Below, one piece after another: positions 30,420 to 53,575 of a stretch of 64,000 nucleotides of DNA. Where the stretch lies: assembly GCF_026213295.1 (NCBI RefSeq), contig NC_079419.1, positions 23,273,818 to 23,337,817 of the forward strand, given 5' to 3'. This DNA comes from Gadus chalcogrammus (taxonomy: Eukaryota > Chordata > Actinopteri > Gadiformes > Gadidae). Below the pieces are notes generated by a model. The model was given only the letters and a program-made list of their open reading frames with translations, was not told the DNA's origin and searched no databases. Position 1 is the first letter of the stretch; every line of letters starts with the position of its first letter. A program made the translations under genes and the position numbers.

Positions 30420-33225
30420 TCCTCCGGGAATAGCAAGAACACCGGCGTCTTCATGGATCGATACACCGAGCGGCATACCCCGAAGACGGAGGAGGGAACG
30501 TAAACAGAAGCGGGCTGCGGGGTTGCAGGTCTGGCGACTTGGCTAGGCTAAAAAGGGCTCCAAACAGACCACCACTGCCCAGTCTTTACGTCGCAAATGT
30601 CAGGTCTCTAGGAAATAAGATGGACGAACTTCATCTAGATATATCGACGCGGTCAACCATACGAGACAGCTCCATCATCGTTATCACGGAAAGCTGTCTA
30701 CACTCGGGGATCTCAGATGCAGCAGTGGAGCTGGCAGGTCGCTCACTTAATCGCAGCGATAGAACAGAGGCTTCTGGTAAGAGCCGTGGAGGAGGACTAT
30801 GTACATATGTAAGCAGTCAAATGCAGACCATTTTATTTACCACGCGAATTCTCCGTTACCGTGGTAACCGCTGTACACATCCCACCAGATGCCAACGTTA
30901 ATGCAGCACTTGGCAATCTACTAGCAGCTATAAACAAACAGCAGACCACTTATCCAGAGGGCGTTTTTATCGTGGCTGGTGACTTTAACCATGTCAACCT
31001 CAAGACGGTGCTGCCTTGCTTTGATCAACACGTAAAGTGCGCAACTCGAGGAAAAAATATTCTGGACTGTGTGTATTCAAATATTAAAAAGGGATACAGG
31101 GCCTCACCCCTCGCGCACCTGGGCCAGTCTGATCACCTGTCACTATCCCTGATTCCCGCATATCGCCCCATCATTAAAAAACAAGAAGCTACCATTAAAA
31201 CGTTTAGGAAGTGGCCTGAAGATGCATCTCTACAGCTCCAGGACTGCTTTGAAAGAACAAACTGGACCTTGTTTTTTAATCAGGATGTAAATGAGTATGC
31301 CTTCGCTGTCCTCTGTTACATCAGGACCTGCATTGAAAATATCACCACCATCACCCGCAGCAGGATTCCCCCTAACAGGAAACCCTGGATGACTGGGGAG
31401 GTACAGGCCCTTCTGAGGGAGCGCAACGCAGCTTTCAAATCAGGTGACAGAGCACAGTACAGCATAGCCAGGCACAACCTGAAAAAAGGCATCAAGCAGG
31501 CCAAAGCCATGTACAGGGAGAAGATTGAGGGCCACTTCACCAACAGAGACCCAACACAAGTGTGGCAAGGCATACAACAGATCACGAACTACAGGGGAAG
31601 CCGCAACCCACCGACAAACATCAATGCCTCCTTAGCAGAGGAGCTCAACCACTTCTATGCCCGCTTCGAGACACCTGGGCTAGATAATGGAGCTGCTCCC
31701 CCACCTGCTGGCACAGACCACACAGCCATGGTAACAGCAGAGGAGGTAAGACTCATCCTCAGGTCTGTGAACACAAGGAAGGCAGAGGGACCAGATGGCA
31801 TTCCAGGAAGAGTGCTCAAAGAATGCGCATACCAGCTTGCAGATGTCTTTACGGACATTTTTAATATGTCTTTAGCCAAAGCGGTCGTACCAACCTGTTT
31901 TAAAACAGCCACTATTATACCTGTGCCCAAGCAAAGTAACATCAGCACCTTAAATGACTATAGACCTGTGGCGCTCACTCCCATCATCGCCAAGTGCTTT
32001 GAGAGGCTGGTGGCGAAGCGCGTTAAGGCTTTCCTCCCTCGCTCCCTGGACCAGCATCAGTATGCTTACAGGGAAAACAGGTCCTCTGAGGACGGTATCG
32101 TCACAGCCCTCCATTCAACGCTGACACACCTGGACAAGAAGGAGACATATGTAAGACTACTCTTTATAGATTACAGCTCGGCTTTTAATACCATCGTCCC
32201 CAACTGGCTGATCACCAAACTTCTTGATCTGGGCCTCAGCTACAGCCTGTGTATGTGGATTAAGGATTTCCTAACAGATCGCCCGCAGACAGTGAGACTG
32301 GGTCCTCACCAATCCTCGAGCCTGTCCCTCAGCACTGGAGCTCCACAAGGCTGTGTATTGAGTCCCCTGCTGTACTCCGTATACACATATGACTGCACCA
32401 ACACCCATCCTTCAAATACTGTGATCAAATTTGCAGATGACACCACTGTGGTAGGACAAATCACCCATGAAAATGAAAGTGCCTACAGAGACGAAGTTGA
32501 CAGACTGACAGAATGATGTCAAAAAAACAACCTGACCCTGAATGTCAGAAAGACAAAAGAAATCATAGTCGACTTCAGGCGGCAAAAGGCGAACCCCCAA
32601 CCCCTCATCATCAATGGTGAGGAAGTAGAGAGGACCTCCTGCTTTAAGTTCCTGGGGGTTATGCTCTCAGAGGACCTGAAATGGGTGATGAACGCAACTG
32701 CCACAGTAAGGAAAGCACAACAGCGGCTCTACTTCTTGAGAATATTGAGGAAAAACAACCTGTCTCCCGAGCTGCTTAAGACTTTTTACCACTGCTGCAT
32801 TGAAAGTGTGATCACTTACTGTATCACTGCATGGTACGTCAACTGCACAGAAAAGGACAGGAAATCCCTCAGTCGGGTCATAAGGTCTGCTGAGAGAATA
32901 GTTGGACTTCCACTGCCTCCTCTGGATGACATCTTTAGGACGCGCTGCCTCCGCCGAGCATGTGGCATTTTAAAGGATGAGACTCACCCCGCAAACCATC
33001 TCTTCACCCTGCTACCCTCTGGCAGGCGCTACCGGGCCACTACAGCCCGCACCTCCAGACTGCAGAACAGTTTCATCCTCAGGGCCATCACAGAACTTAA
33101 TAATCACACTACACTCCTACCCTCCACCCAGCACAACTGCACTTTTGTTAGTGGTTGCACAAACAAATTTCGTTGTGTATCCAATGCACAATGACAAATA
33201 AAGTATATTCTATTCTATTCTAATG
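30420..33225 (+). mobile_element. L2/CR1-like non-LTR retrotransposon, nearly full length, inactivated
   Basis: LINE inserted between acbd5 and yme1l1 in the same orientation. Endonuclease blocks: MDELHLDISTR, VITESCLHSGISDA, VAGDFNHVN, LGQSDHLS. Reverse transcriptase blocks: NDYRPVALTPIIAKCFERLV, LFIDYSSAFNTI, GAPQGCVLSPLLYS and catalytic FADDTTVVG. A C-terminal domain follows (LKTFYHCCIESVITY). The 3' end is AATAAAGTA followed by a short ATTCT repeat instead of poly(A), typical of CR1/L2-type elements. Breaks: a frameshift and apparent deletion near 30830-30860 in the endonuclease, and an in-frame TGA at 32514-32516 after the RT; the reading frame otherwise runs from about 30861 to 33194. 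The clade (L2 versus other CR1-group) is a judgement from motif style. Confidence 0.88.
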
Positions 33226-33638
33226 CCATAGCAGATTTGGTTTAGTTATTGTCCGTGGACTGAAGATAATTCTTAGCATAGTGCTTCAATCCATTGTTCA
33301 TAAAACCGTATTTCTACTTAGTCTGTTGTAGACTTTAAGAACAGTGTTTCATCAATTTTCAATATCATATGATATATATTATTGTTATTTAACTCTGAAA
33401 GTAGGCTAGTGTATTTTTTATTTGTTTTAAATTAAATAAAGAAATTGAAGACCATTTTATTACCATACCAGGTTGCTTGTAGCCTACTTATGTGTGTGTT
33501 ATATGACCATGGTTCATTTTTTATCTTGAATAATGTACAATAGTTTATTAAATAATTAAAAAAATTAATGTTTGCTTTAAATTTATAAGAGCGTCGTCAC
33601 TAAAGCGGCATCCGGTTCATGGGGCGTTTTAATGTCGT

Positions 33639-33647
33639 CACTTCCGC
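33639..33647 (+). promoter_or_regulatory. ETS-type motif of the yme1l1 promoter
   Basis: CACTTCCGC, an ETS/ELK-type site common in promoters of mitochondrial genes, about 100 bp before the yme1l1 start codon. The stretch 33226-33743 otherwise holds only AT-rich sequence. Confidence 0.45.
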
Positions 33648-33743
33648 TCTAACTGGCTCAAGAAACAGCAATAAAGTGTTGAAACTGTGAAAACAGATAT
33701 ATGCACAACTCCACGGTAGTCTAGGGCCACTGACACTTGAAAA

Positions 33744-47003
<13,260 letters not shown>

Positions 47004-48365
47004 GACCAGAGGGAGGGCATGGGCGGGGCGGGGGGTTGGGTCATGTACAGTGAGGTCAGGGATCCACAGCTCATGGTTTATATTTATGTATACTGTCAGT
47101 TTAGGTTTTAATTTGTTGGTCTGGTTGGGATGTGATATTGTGAGGACATCAAAGTCATCTAGTAATTCCTAGCCATCCTACGTCTGCAGTGCGAGAGACA
47201 GCGTATCAATATAGAATGTTTAGAAAAGCAACATAAAAACGATTTTTACATCCAGCAAGAGAAGTCAAATGTTTGTTTGAACTCGCGTATGAAGAAGCCT
47301 GGCCGGTCCTGATCTACCCGGTGAACAACACTGCAGCATTTCAGATCTCCCTTTGTGCATGAGTTGAGGACAGTGTGAATGCTCAGGTATGTGAGGAGAT
47401 TAATGTATCATTTGTACAGGAAGGGAGGGGAGGCAGTTGATGTTCTCAGTCATGAATGTAAATAAGCAAGTCCAAATTAACTAGTCAGGAAAGCATTGTC
47501 CTTTTTACTTTTATTATGTCTTTGTTGTGTTTCTGTTGGCACTAGTAGGTTGAATCTTTCTATTCGGTGTCCACACTGAAACGTTGACCTGATAGTTTTC
47601 CTGTCCTCTCCTTTTACTTAAGTGTCCCCCGCAATGACACAGACGTGCAGCAAACTGGAGATGTGCTGGTGTTTCTAATGGTGGCCTTGTAAGAATTGAG
47701 TGAAGAATACCTCTCAGCACTTTTAAGTGTGAATGGCAATTGCACACTTTTTATGTAATTATGTAAAGGCTTGGTACTAAAGAAGTGTTTTGATTTTTGT
47801 TTGACCGTAGAAACAGGGTGCGGAATTAAAAAGGTGTTGTAGCTTGTCAAAACAAGTTTCTCAAATAACATCCAAGAAGGTCATTCTCTTGCCCATTTTC
47901 AATGTTTTGTTGTGCAAACGTGCACACATGGCTATAATTCTCCAAATGTAAAGTATCTATATGCTGGCTCTCAGGTACTGGGGTAGAGGACAAATGAACA
48001 TGAGCTTTATTTTCATTAAACTGAGGATTGTAACGTGATTTATTTTAAAGGTGACTTTTGTGGAATCATGTATTTGCTTATCAATCATATTGGAAAATAT
48101 ATATTTTTTTGCTTAGGAGCTTATTTACACAACCTCACATGGTTGTTTCCAGTAACAATTTGTCTTTTTTTGGCTCTGCTCATGCAATATTTCTATGTTT
48201 ATTGGCCTTTTACTGTCCCGTAGCTGTAAATACATGATAATGAGATTGAATCATAATTGTACATAGATGTATTTTATGCTGTACATACATCCAGTTTGGC
48301 CGAAATCTGTAGACAAAATTAGACCAGAGATGTTATGGCTGAGTTGGTAAAACATTGTTGTCCAA

Positions 48366-48371
48366 AATAAA
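48366..48371 (+). terminator. yme1l1: yme1l1 poly(A) signal
   Basis: AATAAA near the end of a presumed 3' UTR of about 1.4 kb (47004 onward) that has no other gene. An earlier weaker ATTAAA-type site is near 48015. Confidence 0.6.
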
Positions 48372-48401
48372 ATACATAAAATCATGTTGAGCTTGCAACG
48401 T

Positions 48402-48407
48402 TTTATT
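48402..48407 (-). terminator. ptchd3: ptchd3 candidate poly(A) signal
   Basis: TTTATT on the plus strand reads AATAAA on the ptchd3 strand, 277 bp past its stop. Another copy at 48663-48668 is too close to the stop to be likely. Confidence 0.45.
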
Positions 48408-48544
48408 TTGACGTTTTTTTAAATAAACAAGATATTTGTTACAATGGCCATTATTGATTTAATTGTGAAACTATCCTTAATGTAATGAAGTCTGATTAAC
48501 TATTCTAGTTAATCAGAGGTCATTATGGTTAACTAATCATTTGG

Positions 48545-48650
48545 CTTACACTTGCACAAAATCTTCATAGCTTGGCTGGCCCCAATGGGAATCAAACCCA
48601 TAAGCTTTGCACTTTTAATGCCACACTCTTCAAGTGGAGCCAGAATATAC
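48545..48650 (-). mobile_element. V-SINE-like tRNA-derived SINE remnant
   Basis: Reverse complement reads GAGTGTGGCATTAAAAGTGC, then a box B-like GGGTTTGATTCCC, and further on TGCAAGTGTAAGCC, the order found in common fish V-SINE heads (GAGTGTGGCACTAA..., GGGTTCGATTCCC). It sits in the short space between the yme1l1 and ptchd3 stop codons, in the ptchd3 3' UTR. Confidence 0.5.
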
Positions 48651-48683
48651 TTTCAGTATTATTTTATTATATTATCATTAATA

Positions 48684-51600
48684 TCACAACTTCCTGCATG
48701 CAGTAAAAAATGTTAGAAACACAGGGATGAACAGCAGGCCATGGAGCAGCCCAAACACAATGACCAGAAACATGACCTTGAAGAAGGTCCTGAAGATGTA
48801 GCTTCCAGATGCGGACAGCACCAGCACCCCCAGGATGGTGGACAAGGCCCCCTGGAGCACGAGACCGCCCGACTGGGCCAGGGCCTCCACCGCCTTATCA
48901 TTCGGAGCACATTTGGCGCTGCAGACAAAGGAGTAGGAGATGTGGGTGGAGAAGTCTACAGAGAAGCCGATGCAGATGACAAGGTTGATGGCGGAGATGG
49001 AGTCCAGGCTGACGCCCCACAGGGCCATGAACCCAGCCACGCCGACGAGGACCGAGCACACGGCGAAGGCCACCCACAGGCAACATACCGGGTTCGGTAT
49101 TAGTATGAGCGAGACCAACAGCATCATGGCCACGGCCACGAGAACAGTCTTCACAGTGTGGTCCGTTATGATGGCGTATTGGTCATAGTAAATAAACGCA
49201 GGGTGGTAGACCAAGAGCTCCACCATGCAGTGTTCTGCTGCTCTCCTCAGACCAAGCAAGATCTCCTTCTTGGTGGCTATGTTAAGGGTCTGAACAAAAA
49301 AACGAGAGGCGTGAATCTCGTCCATGCTGTAGTTGAGATCTTGTCTGAAGATGGGGTTGAGTTTGAGGAAATTAGGCAAGTGGCTTAGAAACGCCTCTTT
49401 AGAACTAACGTTGAGGTTGGTTTCATTTGCGTACAGCTTAAATGACAGGAACCAAGCCGATGTGCTGTTGACGTAGCTCAAGTTTTCAAAATCAACGAAA
49501 CATAACATTTTTTGTGCCTCTTGGCTCCAGTAGGGGAAAGGCTGCTTCACAGCCACCATTACATTCTGACCATACTCTGAGAAGTGCTGTCTCTGGTTGT
49601 TGTAGTAGCGGATGATGTAGGAATCATCCAAGGCCAGGTGGCTGACATCAAGCCCCTCCTCCAGTGTGGAACAGCCGTAGATACCGCCAGCCAGATACCC
49701 AACATAAACCATGGATACCAACCCTTTAGTCCACGCCTGTGTCACAAACGGTCCGTAGAACTTCTCAAAGAATCGGCTCACTGGGTCGGCCTCCTTACCT
49801 GTCGCCCGGTCGTAGCTCCCGCCAACACAGCAGAGGCCAAATGCCCCTGACCTCCCAGGTGGAAGTTCTTCGGGGATCTTGCTGCAGATCAACCAGTGCC
49901 TGTTCTCAGCTTCCCTCTGGCCATTCAGAGCCAGGAATGCCCCCAGGAACGTGATGTTGTACAGGTAGCAGAACACCACAGCAGCCCCGGCGTAGAGGCT
50001 GAAGAAGCGCACCGAGCCCAGCGGCGAGCAGCAGCCCATGAAGAAGGCCAGAGCGTCCGTCAGGCTGGTGATGGTGATGGAGACGGCCGCCATGCCGTAC
50101 GTACTGGCCAGCCGGTCGGGAGGGCTGTCCATTACCCGCGTCCTCTGCCAGCAGGACACCATGATAAACATGTCGTCGATTCCGATACCTTAATGTGAAA
50201 AAAGTCACAATTTAAAATTGTCAGTTATTGTCTGAAACTATAGGAAATTGAAATGATTTGTAGGGTTACAATTTACTACTGAGACCTACACACGACAATT
50301 AAGAATCACTCACAGTACCTTTTGGCTGGAAGTCAAACACCTTCCACTACTTTATGCTGACCCCATTATTCAGTTCTTATCTTTCTTAAACTGGGTGGTT
50401 TTACAGGACCCCTCCGACCCCAGGACCAGGTTAATGCAGAGCAGCGGTTCAATACGGTCACATTGAGCCCTCTCGCTTCACGCTACCCCAGCCGGCAACC
50501 AACCTGACTCAGGCTGGGTGAGGCTGAACCACACGCACTCCACACTGCTGTTGGACATGGGTCCTTCCTTAAAAAATGTGTCCGGTGGTTTTGGATGTGT
50601 TGATGCCCATTAGAACCTTACCCAGAATCATGAAGGGACAGGAGGCCACCGTCATGACGAAAGGACAGCCCAGGAAAAGCAACATGCCGAAACTGCTCAG
50701 GACAGCGAGTCCGGTGGACAGAACTCCAACGCCTCCCACCCAGATCTTACTCCGCACGTTGTCCAACCTACATCAGTCAGTGACAGAATTACAGTTCAAT
50801 ATTGCAGTTTTTTTTCTACCTTTGATTATTTTGATGAATTAAGTAATGCGTTACTAACCTCCAACAACATAGGACTGTAAATAAGATAGTAATGGCATAT
50901 GTGATGGAGAACAGCTGGACGATTGAAGCGGGGGTCTTTTCAAATTCCCACTGCATTGACATGGAAGTGGTGTGTGATACCTGGAAAGATATATAATAAT
51001 TAACACATACCACAACATACAAAAAAGGTGGTCCAACACTACGATAACCATACCTTAATCTTTTTCATAGACGTATTGGACATCAGAGCCATGAAGTCCT
51101 TCAGCCAACGATCCGATACCATCTTATTATCCCCTAGTAAAAAATAACTTAGCTGAATGGCTTCAGCACTTTGGACAACCCTGTTCCCTTTGTTCAAAGA
51201 GACACTCCCTAGACTAGTGTACAACGGTACCCTCCCAAAACGACCGTCATACCACGGAAACGTTAAATTGATGAGTTCCAAATTCCTTGCATTGTAGTTA
51301 AGGATCTTCAGGATATCATTGGAGTAGCAGGCTCCCCTCGCCACCTGAGCACACAGATCTGCATATTGAAATGTTTGGTTGTCCATCTCCACCGACATAT
51401 TCCTCACGTGTACATCCAGGTCAAGGATCTCCTGAAGGGACTCTGCTGTGAGGATGTCTCTTTCATGGGTGACTATGAAGGTCCCATAAGTCCCAGCGGT
51501 GCTCAGCCTCAGACTGGAGAACATGGATCTGTCCTCTGGGAAGGTGTCTTGAATGTACCTCCTCTCCGTCTTGGCTGCTCCGCTCGCAGGGGTGAACTGC

Positions 51601-51776
51601 TCCTCTATGTCGTTGGACAAGCGGTTCTGCACGAGGTAGAACCTGCTCCCCAGCCCGGCTGAGAGCATCAGAGGAGCTGTGAGGAACCACCAGGGATGGC
51701 TGCCGATGAGACGACCCAACGCACAGAAGAAGATGCGCAGAGGTCGTTCCAGGCAGTCTGTGTAGCATCGGGCCAT
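48684..51776 (-). CDS. ptchd3: Patched domain-containing protein 3-like, RND/SSD membrane protein
   Basis: Member of the Patched/NPC1-like RND family with a sterol-sensing domain; its substrate is not established. Minus-strand exons: 51054-51776, 50859-50980, 50622-50767, 48684-50188. Phases close, giving 2,496 nt and 831 aa. The start chosen is ATG at 51776-51774 (MARCYTDCLERPL). The frame stays open a little upstream, so a longer start is possible. Seen: N-terminal membrane helix, a large extracellular loop, the first membrane block with the GIGIDDMF motif at the exon 3/4 junction, a second loop with N-glycosylation-type sites, and the second block with GFSVDFSTHISYSF, the matching RND acidic motif. 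No break in the frame. The assignment to PTCHD3 rests on these motifs and on its place between yme1l1 and rab18. Confidence 0.9.
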
Positions 51777-51923
51777 GAGGAAGAACAAAAGAAACCTAAT
51801 AGAATATAACTCTGAAGTGCAGAAATAATGTGTGCTAATGCTCTGCTAGTGCTGATGCTTGAAGCTCTCCACCCCAAAGACTGAAGAACTCATGGACATG
51901 ATTTAAGCTGCTCATTTATTTGC

Positions 51924-52078
<155 letters not shown>

Positions 52079-52813
52079 TTATCTAATACATGGGTAGATC
52101 CCCTAAATGGGTAAAGGTGTAATTATCAGTAGCCTAACTGAAAAGACAATTGAATACTTGTGCTATCCAATGGCTGACTGGTTCCATTCCCCTGTGTTAC
52201 TGGTGTTGTGTCTCCCCCCAGCGGGCCCCGAGGCTGCTTCCTGGGCTCCGGGCCCCTCAGATCACTGCAGTGTTTGTAATGCCTTAGGCCGCACCACAAT
52301 GGGGGCTTGTGGTTGGATGGTTTTCTCTTTGTTTAGGTCGGATAAAGCGGACTCTTTGTTTAGTATAAGGAATGGGAGAATTCCACCTGTGTTTCAGGAT
52401 GAAAGTGGAAAGCGATACTCAGGATAAGCCATGTATAGCATATCTTTCCGATTTTATTCAGTGAAAAACACATTGTGTTACAGAAAGGCAAATTAAAGAC
52501 TTTTTTATTTGCATGACAACATTATTGCTGGGGGTGACCATGTTTTATATTGTAAACCAAATGGGCATGTAAACCAAGATGTTCCGTATGAGGATGATTC
52601 TGTGTAGAGCCTCATTATTGTTGATTTAATACATTTTTTTTAAGGGTGCCTTTACATTCATAAACGATACACGTGGTTTCAGCAGTTACGTAATCGTCTT
52701 ACAAAGTGATTGTAAAATGTATAAAGTAGTTACATCTTTGCAGTAAGGAGCAATTATACCCCGCAGACCAACTGATTCTTCAGCAAACAAGAAGATGGTT
52801 TTGGACTTTAAGC

Positions 52814-53399
52814 CAGGGGTTCCCCACCTTTTTTGTTCCAAGGACCGGCATATTCATGAAAGGATTTTGAGGACCAGCAGTCGTTTTATTGCATTATTTT
52901 AAGATGCATCATTTTAAAACGAAAGATGTGGCTGTTTTTCAAGATGTTTTATTTGTCATATTCACAACAATTAAAGCAACACTATTGAAATGCTTGAGTC
53001 TCAGGCTCCCTTCAACAATGCAATAATATAAAAAGTTGAAATTGAAGTTCAAGAGTTCTATTGGACACATACAGATAGAAGAAATGCAACGATATGAAAA
53101 TTGGCTGCGTCTTCTAAGACACAGTGTGTATTTACAGTGCTTAATTTACAGTGGTTTAGTTATATATTACGAACTAGGTGGCAACAAAGATTGTGTGAAT
53201 TGAATACCAATATGTAAACTTTCAGAACATAAAAAAAAAAAAAAAAACTTTTTCTCCACTACAAATAAGTGTATGGAGTCTATGTGTTGGAGGAAAGAAC
53301 ATGACTCGTTTAGCCTCCCTTTTTTTTTTTTTTTCTAAATACTTCAAGGCCCGGTTCTAACGGGTATCCCCCGTTAGAAACGCGGGTTGGGTATCGCTG
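52814..53399. mobile_element. hAT-type MITE with perfect 8-bp target duplication
   Basis: The element begins CAGGGGTTCCCCACC and ends GGTTGGGTATCGCTG, imperfect inverted termini of hAT (Charlie-like) type. It is flanked on both sides by the identical 8-mer CTTTAAGC (52806-52813 and 53400-53407), the target-site length of hAT. No coding capacity. It sits directly upstream of the rab18 promoter motifs. Confidence 0.88.
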
Positions 53400-53421
53400 C
53401 TTTAAGCGACTAGGACCGGCA

Positions 53422-53452
53422 TGACGTCACATGCGGTTTGCGGGCGGAAGTG
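53422..53452 (+). promoter_or_regulatory. CRE and ETS motifs of the rab18 promoter
   Basis: Perfect CRE palindrome TGACGTCA (53422-53429) and ETS site GCGGAAGTG (53444-53452), 125-155 bp before the rab18 start codon and right after the hAT MITE. Confidence 0.6.
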
Positions 53453-53575
53453 GCTCAGAAACCATCTGGAGGCTCCGGATCACCTGCTAGCTGCTCCTCC
53501 GCTCCCCGAACAACACGTTAACACAACACGTTAACAAACCTCAAAGCACTGCCAGAGGTGGTCTATAGTAACACT

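Noticed and set aside
29860..33743. ankrd26 or mastl between acbd5 and yme1l1, as expected from human
   Set aside because: Only a LINE and AT-rich sequence are present; no ankyrin or kinase exon seen.
48741..50208. Other-frame open frames over ptchd3
   Set aside because: Shadows of the 501-codon last exon.
51777..51788. TTG start for ptchd3 at 51788
   Set aside because: ATG at 51776 gives a family-like MARCYTDCLE start; the upstream codons are hydrophobic leader-like sequence without an ATG.
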